Part shown: piece after piece, positions 29,611-39,109 of the stretch
How positions within the stretch are numbered: position 1 is the first letter of the stretch
How the letters are laid out: the number at the start of each line of letters is the position of its first letter
Assembly: GCF_000160835.1 (NCBI RefSeq)
Contig: NZ_GG700732.1
Span: 16,183-80,182 of the forward strand
Direction of reading: 5' to 3'
Length of the DNA: 64,000 bases
From: Limosilactobacillus antri DSM 16041
Lineage (GTDB): Bacteria > Bacillota > Bacilli > Lactobacillales > Lactobacillaceae
Translations under genes and position numbers: made by a program
The notes under the pieces: model-generated
Database searches by the model: none
Told to the model about the DNA's origin: nothing
The model's input: only the letters and a program-made list of their open reading frames with translations

Positions 29611-29961
29611 ATGGAATTTACCAAGAGTGTTCGCCTGCCGGGGGATGCGGATACCTACACCCTGAGTCCAGAAGTTAAGAAGTATACCCTGACCGACCTG
29701 GGCTTTGAGGAAACCCGGCGGGGCAACTTTGAATACAAGGGGAGCCTCGACACGGACAACCCCTTTAAGCCGGTGGCCCGCCTGCGGATTTTGGTCAATG
29801 CGGACCTGACGGGCTTTAAGATGGAGACGGTAACGGGGAACGGGGCCCGGCGGATTAACATCTTTACCCACCAGCGGGCAGCGGAGTTTGTCGAACAATA
29901 TCACTTTATTTTAGACGAAATGTTGAAAAGAAACGTCTTTATTAGTAGCCGGGCAGATTAA
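29611..29961 (+). CDS. DUF1831 family protein
   Basis: The 116-residue soluble protein starts at ATG 29611, one base after the desulfurase stop, with GAAGGAGG upstream. Features are KYTLTDLGFEETRRGNFEY and a C-terminal helix. DUF1831 genes sit between a cysteine desulfurase and mnmA in lactobacilli, which suggests an accessory role in sulfur relay. No Cys is visible, so it is unlikely to carry sulfur itself. Confidence 0.8.
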   Translation: MEFTKSVRLPGDADTYTLSPEVKKYTLTDLGFEETRRGNFEYKGSLDTDNPFKPVARLRILVNADLTGFKMETVTGNGARRINIFTHQRAAEFVEQYHFILDEMLKRNVFISSRAD

Positions 29962-29985
29962 ATTGGTGCAGCTGCTGGTGGACTT

Positions 29986-29994
29986 TGATACAAT
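29986..29994 (+). promoter_or_regulatory. Extended -10 promoter of mnmA
   Basis: TGA precedes TACAAT (29989-29994) in the 106-bp gap before mnmA. No good -35 is seen, which is common for extended -10 promoters. Confidence 0.45.
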
Positions 29995-30064
29995 AAGCAC
30001 TACTGGATGCATGCGACCTTCAATCGTAGATTATTCCAGAATCTATTTGAAATGATGGTGATAA

Positions 30065-31201
<1,137 letters not shown>

Positions 31202-31222
31202 CGGCTAGCGACATATTTGATG

Positions 31223-31241
31223 GGGAGGTTGAAGGCCTCCC
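31223..31241 (+). terminator. Short hairpin after mnmA
   Basis: GGGAGG (31223-31228) pairs with CCTCCC (31236-31241), but only a short GGTTT tail follows. It may be a weak terminator or an RNA 3' end stabiliser. Confidence 0.4.
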
Positions 31242-31284
31242 GGTTTACATATCTAAAACAAGTATGAACAATTATAATTTTTTC

Positions 31285-31293
31285 TGGTAAGAT
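31285..31293 (+). promoter_or_regulatory. Extended -10 promoter of histidine phosphatase gene
   Basis: TGG followed by TAAGAT (31288-31293) lies in an AT-rich stretch 28 nt before the ATG at 31321. Confidence 0.45.
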
Positions 31294-31320
31294 ATTAAGT
31301 AAAAAGGTCTGCGATAAATA

Positions 31321-31977
31321 ATGACAAAAGTGTACTTGATTCGTCACGGAAAAACTGAATGGAACCTTGAATCCCGCTACCAGGGAGCCCATGGCGATTC
31401 CCCCCTGCTGGCGGCCAGTTACCAGGAAATCGCCTTGCTTGCAGACTCGCTGCGTGGGACCCAGTTTGCCCACGCCTACGCCAGTCCGTTAAAGCGGGCA
31501 CGGGTAACCGCCCAAAAGCTGCTGGACCACCTGGAACAACCGGTCCCGCTAACAATTGATAGCCGGTTAATGGAGTTTAACCTGGGGAAGATGGAAGGGA
31601 TGCACTTTGCGGACGTTGCGGCTAAATGGCCGGAAGCACTGCACAACTTCCGCCACCACCCGGACCGGTACGATGAACGGGTGACCGGGAGTGAGAGCTT
31701 TAGCCAGGTGATTGACCGTGTCGGTTCCGCAATTAAGGAGTATTGCCGGCTGAACCCTGCCGCCAATATTCTGGTAGTTTCTCATGGGGCTGCCCTCAAC
31801 GCCACGATTAACGCCCTCATCGGGACGCCGCTGCCGCACCTAAAGGACCGCGGCGGTCTAAGCAATACTTCCACGACCATCCTGGCGACCAGTGACGCGA
31901 ACCACTTTGAACTGGAGCGGTGGAACGATACTTCCTATTTGCACAAGACAAAATTAGACCCAACCGATACCATTTAA
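31321..31977 (+). CDS. Histidine phosphatase family protein
   Basis: The 218-residue protein has the phosphohistidine motif YLIRHGKTEWN (residues 5-15), the second-half SPLKRAR near 57, an acid/base region EFNLGKMEGM, and VVSHGAALNA near 153. It belongs to the phosphoglycerate mutase-like branch, most being phosphatases of small substrates. The substrate cannot be told. AAAAGG precedes the ATG. The TPR gene follows after 13 nt. Confidence 0.88.
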   Translation: MTKVYLIRHGKTEWNLESRYQGAHGDSPLLAASYQEIALLADSLRGTQFAHAYASPLKRARVTAQKLLDHLEQPVPLTIDSRLMEFNLGKMEGMHFADVAAKWPEALHNFRHHPDRYDERVTGSESFSQVIDRVGSAIKEYCRLNPAANILVVSHGAALNATINALIGTPLPHLKDRGGLSNTSTTILATSDANHFELERWNDTSYLHKTKLDPTDTI

Positions 31978-31990
31978 CGAGGTGATTGTG

Positions 31991-32668
31991 ATGAATAACG
32001 AAGAATTTCAAGCAAAACAAAAACGGGAAACCGAAAAACTGGTCCACAAACTGATCCGCGCGATTGACGAGCACCCCGAGAAGGTGAATAACTATTACGA
32101 CCTGGGATCGCTGCTGACCCGGCTAAACGACTACCAGCAGGCCGAAGAACTCTTTATGAAGGCCCTGGGGATTTTTGAAGCCAAGGGTGACCAGGGGGCC
32201 ATTGACCTCTTGAACTATGGCCTTGGCAACCTGTACTACGAGGTTGGCAAGCCTAACGCGGCCATCAAACTCTATGACAAGATCGGGGATCCAAAGATTA
32301 AGGCGGACTCCTATTTGATGCTGGCCCAGAGCTATATGAAGAAGGGCCAGCATAAGCAGGCGGTGGCCTACGGGGTGACGGCTCATGAACTACGGCCAGC
32401 AGACCCGGAAATCAACCAGGTCCTGGGCGATTCTTTACTAGCCCTCGGTGAATTTACCGCGGCGAAGAAGTATTATGACGCAATTCTCAAACGGCACCCC
32501 GGTCGGGCAGACACCCAGTTTAACCGGGGAATTGTCGCAATGGTCTTAGGGGAGCCTTACCATGACTACCTGACCCAGGCCCAGCAACTGGACCCGGCCT
32601 ATTACAAGAAGAGCGAACAACGCCTGGCGGAGATTGAAAAGACCCTGCAGGCGACCAAAAAGAAATAA
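31991..32668 (+). CDS. Tetratricopeptide-repeat protein
   Basis: The 225-residue soluble protein has about five TPR helical pairs, for example NNYYDLGSLLTRLNDYQQAEEL and LLNYGLGNLYYEVGKPNAAIKL, then YLMLAQSYMKKGQHKQAV. TPR arrays hold partner proteins; no catalytic site is visible. I chose ATG 31991, 6 nt after GAGGTG, over GTG 31982. It lies just before recD2, a common pairing in lactobacilli, but its partner is unknown. Confidence 0.85.
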   Translation: MNNEEFQAKQKRETEKLVHKLIRAIDEHPEKVNNYYDLGSLLTRLNDYQQAEELFMKALGIFEAKGDQGAIDLLNYGLGNLYYEVGKPNAAIKLYDKIGDPKIKADSYLMLAQSYMKKGQHKQAVAYGVTAHELRPADPEINQVLGDSLLALGEFTAAKKYYDAILKRHPGRADTQFNRGIVAMVLGEPYHDYLTQAQQLDPAYYKKSEQRLAEIEKTLQATKKK

Positions 32669-32688
32669 AGTGGGAAGGGATGACTTCA

Positions 32689-35112
32689 ATGGCAACTGAG
32701 CTAGACCTATTTAAGACGCCAACGGAGCCGTCTTTTTTTGTTGGTCAGGTCCAGTCGGAAATTTTCTCGAGCCCGGACTCCTTTTTTAAAGTCCTGGTGG
32801 TTTCGGTAGAAGAAGCGAACTTTGACTGGCCGGAGGGTGAAATTACGGTGACGGGCAGCTTCGGCGACCTGAGCGACGACCAGACGTACCGCTTTGAGGG
32901 AAAGCTGGTTGAGCACCCGCGTTACGGTCAGCAGTTTCAGGCGAGCTCCTACCACGTTAACCAGCCGACCAGCCGGAACGGGCTGGTGGAATTTTTGGCT
33001 GGCAAACAGTTTCCGGGCGTCGGCCAAAAAACGGCCGAAAAGGTGGTTGATGCCCTGGGCACGGCGGCAATTGATAAGATTAGCGCGGACCCCCACGTCT
33101 TGGATGGGCTAAAGTTGCGTTCTGCAGTAAAAAAGTCAATTATTGATAACCTGCAGGCTAACCAGGGGCTGGACCAGGTGATTATTGGCCTGAACGACTA
33201 TGGCTTTGGCAGCAACCTGATCAGTACAATTGTTGACCGCTATGGTGAGGATGCGCTCCATATCATCAGTGAAAATCCTTACCAGCTGGCGGCGGAAATT
33301 GACGGGATCAGCTTTAAGCGCGCTGATCAGGTCGCCGCTAAACTAGGAATTGCCGGCGATGATCCCCGGCGGATCACGGCGGCGATTATCCAGTCGCTGG
33401 ATGACCTCACGATGGCAACCGGTGACACTTACACGAGCGCCAAACCGTTGCTGGTAAATGCGCAGCGCCTGCTTAATGAGGGCCGCCATGGCCAGGTCGC
33501 CGCACCGGTGATTGCGGACCAGATCGTGACGATGGAAAAGCAGCACCAGATTAGTTATGATGATGAACGCCTTTACCCGACGGCGCTGTACCAGGCTGAA
33601 TACCAGATTGCTGACCACCTGGACCGGCTGGTAAAGGCAAAAGCGGACCCGGTCCCCCCGGCAACGATTCAAAAGACCCTCGGCCGTGTAGAGCAGGAAA
33701 CCGGGATTAAGTATGATCGGGTCCAGGTCAGTGCAATTGAAACGGCCCTTAACAATAAACTAATGCTGCTAACCGGGGGCCCGGGAACCGGGAAGACGAC
33801 GATTATCCGGGGAATTGTGGAGTGTTACGCCAAGGTTCACCAGCTTTCGCTAGATATTGACGACTACCGGGATAAACCCTTTCCGGTACTGTTAGCGGCA
33901 CCAACGGGACGGGCGGCGAAGCGGATGAGCGAAGCAACCGACCTGCCCGCCAGCACGATTCACCGCCTGCTCGGCTTAAATGGCCGGGAACTGCCAACGG
34001 ATATTAACGTCCGGGATCTGAAGGGGGCCTTGTTAATTGTCGACGAAATGTCGATGGTCGATACCCTGCTTTTTAAGACCCTCGTTCAGGCAGTCCCGAC
34101 CGCGATGCAGGTGGTGCTGGTTGGCGATAAGGACCAGCTACCGTCGGTGAGGCCGGGTCAGGTCTTTCATGACCTCCTGGCCTTTGCCGAGCTGCCAAAG
34201 GTAGAGCTGACGAATATTCACCGGCAGGCGGCCGACTCTACCATTATCCCGCTCGCCCACGCAGTTAAGGCGGGACGGGTCCCGGCCGACCTAATGGCTA
34301 AGAAAGCCGACCGGTCATTTATTCCCTGCCAGGCTTGGCAGGTGCCGGACGTGGTGGAACAAATTATCAGTTTAAGCCGGCAGCGGGGCTATACCGCCCA
34401 GGATGTCCAGATTCTCGCGCCGATGTACCGTGGTGCTGCCGGGGTCGACAATCTGAATGAATTGGCCCAGGCGGTTTATAATCCCCCGACCAAGGACAAG
34501 CAGGAGGTAGAATTCCGCGGCCAGGTCTTCCGGGTTGGCGATAAGGTGCTGCAGCTGGTTAATAGCCCCGAGAATAACGTTTTTAACGGGGACATTGGCC
34601 AAATCACCGCCATCGAAACCAAGAAGGGTGCTAAGGGGGCCACCATCACGATTGACTTTGATGGCAATGAGGTCAACTACCACCGGATGGAGTGGAGCCA
34701 AATTCAGTTGGCCTACGCCATTTCAATTCATAAGTCGCAGGGGAGCCAGTTTAAGATGGTCCTGATGCCAGTGGTGCGGCAATTCAGCCGGATGCTCCAG
34801 CGGAACTTAGTATATACCGCAATTACCCGGGCGGCCGCCAAGCTGGTCCTGCTGGGGGAGGCCCAGGCAATGGCCCAGGCGGTTCATAACGTGGGGACCA
34901 ACCGGCGGACGAGCCTGTTGCAACGCTTAAAGGAAAAATGGCAACCAGCGGGAGCGGCGGCTGATACTGACCACGCGCCAGCTGCTGTTGCGGAAGCGGA
35001 CCCGGCGGCCGTATCCCCAGCTGGGCCCCACGTGCTGACGGCAGCGCTGATTGCCGAGCAGGCGGTGGACCCGCTGATTGGAATGGTGGGAATTAAGCCG
35101 CAGGACTTATAA
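32689..35112 (+). CDS. recD2: ATP-dependent DNA helicase RecD2
   Basis: The 807-residue SF1B helicase has an N-terminal OB-like and HhH part (EFLAGKQFPGVGQKTAEKVV near residue 105), Walker A LTGGPGTGKTT near 360, Walker B LLIVDEMSMVD near 450 and the C-terminal VAYAIS-type motif AYAISIHKSQGSQF near 675. RecD2 works without RecBC in Firmicutes repair. I chose ATG 32689, since GGGAAGGG abuts the in-frame ATG at 32680. The C-terminal 70 residues are Ala/Pro-rich and variable. Confidence 0.93.
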   Translation: MATELDLFKTPTEPSFFVGQVQSEIFSSPDSFFKVLVVSVEEANFDWPEGEITVTGSFGDLSDDQTYRFEGKLVEHPRYGQQFQASSYHVNQPTSRNGLVEFLAGKQFPGVGQKTAEKVVDALGTAAIDKISADPHVLDGLKLRSAVKKSIIDNLQANQGLDQVIIGLNDYGFGSNLISTIVDRYGEDALHIISENPYQLAAEIDGISFKRADQVAAKLGIAGDDPRRITAAIIQSLDDLTMATGDTYTSAKPLLVNAQRLLNEGRHGQVAAPVIADQIVTMEKQHQISYDDERLYPTALYQAEYQIADHLDRLVKAKADPVPPATIQKTLGRVEQETGIKYDRVQVSAIETALNNKLMLLTGGPGTGKTTIIRGIVECYAKVHQLSLDIDDYRDKPFPVLLAAPTGRAAKRMSEATDLPASTIHRLLGLNGRELPTDINVRDLKGALLIVDEMSMVDTLLFKTLVQAVPTAMQVVLVGDKDQLPSVRPGQVFHDLLAFAELPKVELTNIHRQAADSTIIPLAHAVKAGRVPADLMAKKADRSFIPCQAWQVPDVVEQIISLSRQRGYTAQDVQILAPMYRGAAGVDNLNELAQAVYNPPTKDKQEVEFRGQVFRVGDKVLQLVNSPENNVFNGDIGQITAIETKKGAKGATITIDFDGNEVNYHRMEWSQIQLAYAISIHKSQGSQFKMVLMPVVRQFSRMLQRNLVYTAITRAAAKLVLLGEAQAMAQAVHNVGTNRRTSLLQRLKEKWQPAGAAADTDHAPAAVAEADPAAVSPAGPHVLTAALIAEQAVDPLIGMVGIKPQDL

Positions 35113-35116
35113 GGAC

Positions 35117-35145
35117 TTGATTGCAGGGGAAAATGTTGCGATAAT
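35117..35145 (+). promoter_or_regulatory. Promoter of prs
   Basis: TTGATT (35117-35122), a 17-bp spacer and GATAAT (35140-35145) lie in the 69-bp gap between recD2 and prs. Confidence 0.55.
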
Positions 35146-35181
35146 AAACGGTATACTGCTAGTTAAGATAAAGGAAGTACA

Positions 35182-36159
35182 ATGATGACGCAGATTAAGA
35201 ATGCTCAAAACGTCCGGTTATTTGCCTTAAACTCAAATCAGCCGTTAGCAAACGCCATTGCCGATAAGGTCGGCTTGCCGCTTAGCAAGGCCTCCGTTAA
35301 CCACTTCGCTGATGGTGAAATTAAGATCACCATCGACGAAAGTGTCCGGGGGTGTGAAGTATACGTAATTCAGTCCGTTTGTGACCCGGTCAATACCAAC
35401 CTGATGGAACTATTGATTATGGTGGATGCCCTGCGGCGGGCTAGTGCGGCGAAGATCAACGTGGTAATGCCGTACTACGGTTATGCACGGCAGGACCGCA
35501 AGGCGCGGAGCCGGGAACCGATTACCGCTAAGCTGATTGCGAACCTCTTGGAAATGGACCAGATTGATCGCTTGGTAACGATTGACTTGCACGCAGCCCA
35601 AGTCCAAGGCTTCTTTGACATTCCGGTCGACCACCTGCAGACGACCAGCTTGTTTGCGGATTACTTTGCCAAGCACAACCTGATTAACGAAGAGACCGTG
35701 GTGGTCGCGCCGGACCATGCCGGGGTCAGTTTCGCCCGCAAGTTTGCGGAACGGATCAAGGCGCCCATCGCGATTATCGATAACCGGGCGGACGAGGTCC
35801 GGGAACAGACGAACCAAAAGGTGCCTGAATACGTCATTGGGGATGTGAAGTGCAAGACCGCGCTCGTGGTCGATGATATTGTGGATACTGGTGTGCGGAT
35901 GAAGCTGTCCGCACAGGCCCTGGCCAAGTTTGGTGCCAAAAAGATCTATGGGGTTGCAACTCACCCGGTCTTGTCTGCCAATGCGGTCGAAACATTGCAG
36001 AATTCCCTCCTGGAAAAACTGGTGGTCACTGATACGATTCACCTGCCGGAGGAAAAGCAATTTCCTAAGCTGGTCCAGCTCTCGGTTGCTGACCTGCTGA
36101 AGGAGGCAATTGTCCGCATCCATAACCACCAATCAATTGACACCCTGTTTAATCGTTAA
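35182..36159 (+). CDS. prs: Ribose-phosphate pyrophosphokinase
   Basis: The 325-residue enzyme makes PRPP from ribose 5-phosphate and ATP for nucleotide, histidine and NAD synthesis. Signature regions are the flexible-loop GYARQDRKARSREPI near residue 100, TIDLHAAQVQGFFDIPVDHL near 133 and the PRPP-binding VVDDIVDTGVRM near 230. Start ATG follows AAAGGAAGTACA. It ends before a bidirectional hairpin that faces the convergent dapF. Confidence 0.97.
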   Translation: MMTQIKNAQNVRLFALNSNQPLANAIADKVGLPLSKASVNHFADGEIKITIDESVRGCEVYVIQSVCDPVNTNLMELLIMVDALRRASAAKINVVMPYYGYARQDRKARSREPITAKLIANLLEMDQIDRLVTIDLHAAQVQGFFDIPVDHLQTTSLFADYFAKHNLINEETVVVAPDHAGVSFARKFAERIKAPIAIIDNRADEVREQTNQKVPEYVIGDVKCKTALVVDDIVDTGVRMKLSAQALAKFGAKKIYGVATHPVLSANAVETLQNSLLEKLVVTDTIHLPEEKQFPKLVQLSVADLLKEAIVRIHNHQSIDTLFNR

Positions 36160-36166
36160 TCGGTAC

Positions 36167-36205
36167 AAATCGGGCCTGCGACAATCTTTGCCGCAGGCCC
36201 GATTT
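36167..36205. terminator. Bidirectional hairpin between prs and dapF
   Basis: A perfect 14-bp stem (36167-36180 with 36192-36205) with A-rich and T-rich ends separates the convergent prs and dapF genes. Confidence 0.85.
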
Positions 36206-36247
36206 GTTGTTATAAAGTTTTTAAGGATATTACGTGACTCCCCAGGT

Positions 36248-37252
36248 CTAGTTTACGCTTAAATTGAAGTGGGGGAGCTGGTGGACAAAGTTTTGGTAAG
36301 CTTCCTGCTCTCCGGTAGCCGTAATCTTCGCGTCATGGGCGGCCACCTTCCCCTGGTGGAGGAGTTCTTCGGCCACTTGAATGCGGTGGGTAAAGGTCGC
36401 GTTGCCGATCAATTCAATCCAGTAGTGCTGGTGGGTAAAGTGGGCAATGGTTTTAACCATCCCCCCCGGATTGTAGACAGTGATTGGTTCGTCAAAGGCG
36501 GCACTAGCGGGATGGAGCAGGGCAAAGGCCAGGCTGGTGGCTGACATCCCGGTTCCGCAAGCGTTTGTAAAGCCGACGCCCCGTTCGTAGGTTCGGACAA
36601 ACAGCTTCTGGGGTCCAAGAATTTGGGCGAAGTTGATGTTAACCCCGTCACTGAAGTAGGGGTTATCACCGTTAAGGTAGGGGCCGAGTTCCCCCAGGAG
36701 CGGGCCCTCAATGGTCTGCTGACTGACAAAGCTGATCAGGTGGGGGTTGGGAACCGCCAGGGTGGTAAAGGTTAATCCCGGCGCCAGTTCCGGTACCGGG
36801 GTGCCCAGCAGACGGTCGTGGCCCAGGTTGTCAAAGGGGAGGGCCGTCTTATCAAAGCGGACCGGTGAGATTTCGACAGCAAAGGCCAGAACACCGGGGG
36901 CCAGTTCGGTAGCTTGCCGGACCTGTAAGCTGCTGTCCATGGTGTCAACTTTGAACGTCGTCTGCCCATCGCGCTCCGCTACGTAACGGGCGACGGTCCG
37001 TAAACCATTGCCACACATTGAGGCTTCGCTGCCGTCGGCGTTGATTACCCGCATTTGGGCAACGGCTCCCGGACGGGTTGGCCGGTCAACGACGAGCAGG
37101 CCGTCCGCACCGCCCAGGAGGCCGTTGTGGCTGTCAGTCAACCCTTGGGCCAGCTGCCGCAGTTCACCATCGGCTAGCGGCTGGGCTAGTTTGGTCTGGT
37201 CGAGAATGAAAAAACTGTTTTGCGAACCGTGTACTTTTAGTAGTTGTGCCAT
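36248..37252 (-). CDS. dapF: Diaminopimelate epimerase
   Basis: The 334-residue enzyme converts LL-DAP to meso-DAP. The paired catalytic Cys lie in ASMCGNGLRTVARY near residue 80 and TNACGTGMSAT near 240. I chose the start at 37252 (MAQLLKVHGSQNSF), directly after AGGAGGATCA; a longer frame reaches back into lysC. It follows lysC by 10 nt on the minus strand and completes the DAP pathway encoded divergently to its right. It is somewhat longer than the E. coli enzyme (274 residues). Confidence 0.93.
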   Translation of the reverse strand: MAQLLKVHGSQNSFFILDQTKLAQPLADGELRQLAQGLTDSHNGLLGGADGLLVVDRPTRPGAVAQMRVINADGSEASMCGNGLRTVARYVAERDGQTTFKVDTMDSSLQVRQATELAPGVLAFAVEISPVRFDKTALPFDNLGHDRLLGTPVPELAPGLTFTTLAVPNPHLISFVSQQTIEGPLLGELGPYLNGDNPYFSDGVNINFAQILGPQKLFVRTYERGVGFTNACGTGMSATSLAFALLHPASAAFDEPITVYNPGGMVKTIAHFTHQHYWIELIGNATFTHRIQVAEELLHQGKVAAHDAKITATGEQEAYQNFVHQLPHFNLSVN

Positions 37253-37262
37253 ATTGATCCTC

Positions 37263-38621
37263 CTAGTTAGCAAAAAAACGGTGGTAAATTGCGCGGACGG
37301 CATTATCCGCATCCCGGTCATAGGTTCCAATCATAATCGAAATCCGTGACGCCCCCTGGTTGATAATCGGGACGGGAATCCCCTGGTCCGCCAGCGGGGC
37401 GAGGATGTCGTTGATTACCCCAATCCGGTTGCGCATCCCTTCGCCAACCACCATGGTGATGGCGTAATTATCAATCCACTCCAGCTGGTCGGGGTTGATT
37501 TCTTCCTGAATTTCGTTGCAGATGGTGTCCACCAGCTGGTCGTCAACTTGGTTTTTATCCAGGATGATGGTGATATCATCAATCCCCGATGGCATATGTT
37601 CGTAAGAAACGTTGTGCCGGGCCAGGATGTTTAGGATCCGCAGGGTAAAGCCGGTTTCCTTGTTGAGCAGGTACTTGTGGAGGTAGATCGCGGCAAAATG
37701 CTTGCCACTGACGACCCCGGTCACGATATCAGCGGGCTGAAAATCCTTATCGGGGACGATCAGGGTGCCGGGCTTTTCGGGGTGCTGAGTATTCTTAACG
37801 TTAATCGGGACGTTACCCTGGATTGCCGGGATGAGGGCCTCATCATGGAAAACCGAGAAGCCGGCATACGATAACTCCCGCATCTCCCGGTAGGTCATTT
37901 TGGCAATCGGCTGGGGATGGTCAACGACCGCCGGGTTGGCCGCGTAGATTGCGTCGACGTCGGTAAAGTTTTCGTAGCATTCGGCATGGAGACCCCGGGC
38001 CAGGATCGCTCCGGTAATGTCAGAACCGCCCCGGGAAAAGGTGGCCAGGTGGCCAGCAAGGGTGATGCCGTAAAAGCCGGGGAAAACCAGCAGTTCGCTG
38101 TCATTAAAAGCAAACCGGTCCAGGAGCGAATAAGCTTCTGGGGTGACGCTGGCGTTATTCGGAGTTCCGGTGACCCGGAGTCCAACCTGCTCCGGAGTGA
38201 CAAAGCGCGCTTCGTAGCCCAACTGGCGCAGGATGATCGTCATCAACTGGGCGTTGAGCCGTTCGCCATGAGCCTTAAACGCCGCAAGCAGGTAGTTGTT
38301 ATTGGGAAAACGCCAGCTGGGAAGCTCGTTAAGCCGCTTGGCCAGCGGCACCAGCTGGTCCTGCGGCACGTTGAAATAGTCGGCGATTGCGGTGTAGCGG
38401 TTGATAATTTGGTCAACGGTTTTTTGGAACGGCTGGCCGGCGATCACCTGCTGGGCGTATTTAATCAGGAGGTCGGTTACCTTGGTGTCATCCGCCGTCC
38501 GCTTGCCCGGCGCCGAAGTAACGATCACCCGGCGCTGCGGATCGGCGGTAATAATTTTAATCGCCTGGTCAAAGTGTTCGCCGTCCGCTAGCGAACTGCC
38601 ACCAAATTTAACGACTTTCAT
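37263..38621 (-). CDS. lysC: Aspartate kinase
   Basis: The 452-residue enzyme commits aspartate to the lysine and threonine pathways. KVVKFGGSSLADG is at residues 2-14, FSRGGSDITGAIL near 195 and two C-terminal ACT domains (about 305-452, including TMVVGEGMRNRIGV) suggest feedback inhibition. It is a single kinase without a homoserine dehydrogenase domain. Start ATG follows AAAGGAG. It heads a two-gene unit with dapF, divergent from lysA. No lysine riboswitch is seen on its own leader. Confidence 0.95.
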   Translation of the reverse strand: MKVVKFGGSSLADGEHFDQAIKIITADPQRRVIVTSAPGKRTADDTKVTDLLIKYAQQVIAGQPFQKTVDQIINRYTAIADYFNVPQDQLVPLAKRLNELPSWRFPNNNYLLAAFKAHGERLNAQLMTIILRQLGYEARFVTPEQVGLRVTGTPNNASVTPEAYSLLDRFAFNDSELLVFPGFYGITLAGHLATFSRGGSDITGAILARGLHAECYENFTDVDAIYAANPAVVDHPQPIAKMTYREMRELSYAGFSVFHDEALIPAIQGNVPINVKNTQHPEKPGTLIVPDKDFQPADIVTGVVSGKHFAAIYLHKYLLNKETGFTLRILNILARHNVSYEHMPSGIDDITIILDKNQVDDQLVDTICNEIQEEINPDQLEWIDNYAITMVVGEGMRNRIGVINDILAPLADQGIPVPIINQGASRISIMIGTYDRDADNAVRAIYHRFFAN

Positions 38622-38684
38622 TTTTTAAGCACTCCTTTGGGAAAATGCCATTTTCGCTCATTTCCCGTAAATAAATTTAACCGA

Positions 38685-38712
38685 ATTCTAACATGTTTAA
38701 GAAATCTTGCAA
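38685..38712 (-). promoter_or_regulatory. Promoter of lysC-dapF
   Basis: On the minus strand TTGCAA, a 16-bp spacer with TGT and TAGAAT (38690-38685) form a good extended promoter about 64 nt before lysC. The leader is short and shows no lysine aptamer. Confidence 0.6.
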
Positions 38713-38796
38713 GCACCGAAATTAAAAATTTGCTTTGGCCGGGGAAGCTAACCGACCGCCGCTCAGCGCTTGCTAGGTGCTGAATTAATTTTGCTA

Positions 38797-38825
38797 TTGA
38801 CTTTCTAATTGATTTTTTATAAACT
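38797..38825 (+). promoter_or_regulatory. Promoter of lysA-dap operon
   Basis: TTGACT (38797-38802), a 17-bp spacer and TAAACT (38820-38825) lie a few bases before the lysine riboswitch. The 488-bp gap between lysC and lysA thus holds two divergent promoters and the riboswitch; 38720-38790 shows nothing recognisable. Confidence 0.75.
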
Positions 38826-38835
38826 AATTACAACA

Positions 38836-39069
38836 AATCGAAGAGGCGCAGCCAACACCAGTAAGCTGGGGGAGTTCCTGCCGGACGTTGATCCCTCCTG
38901 AACAGGGCGGCTGCCGAAGCGCTTAACCGGGCGGCGGTTAGGTAGCTGGGGCGTGGTTGAATAAATCACGGACTGTCGCAGGACGGATCAGAGCCTGCGT
39001 TGCGCTATCGACAGATAAAATGGGTATTGCTTCCACTATTTGTTTTTGCGCAAATAGTGGATTTTTTTA
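38836..39069 (+). promoter_or_regulatory. Lysine riboswitch (L box) with terminator
   Basis: The leader carries L-box landmarks in order: AGAGGCGC (38842), CAGTAAGC, GCCGAAGC, GTAGCTGGGG, TTGAATAAAT, GGACTGTCGC and GCGCTATCGACAG (ends about 39014). An expression platform follows: a perfect terminator, CCACTATTTG (39033-39042) with CAAATAGTGG (39051-39060), and seven T. Lysine binding to the aptamer should favour termination before lysA. Confidence 0.93.
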
Positions 39070-39109
39070 TCCGGTCGTTTTCCCCTTAGTCGAATTGGAG
39101 GAATTAGTG

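Noticed and set aside
37253..37330. Longer N-terminus for dapF
   Set aside because: It would run back into the lysC coding end, while AGGAGG sits just before 37252.
38957..39109. Longer N-terminus for lysA
   Set aside because: The added 51 codons lie in the lysine riboswitch and its terminator; ATG 39110 has a good GGAGG site.
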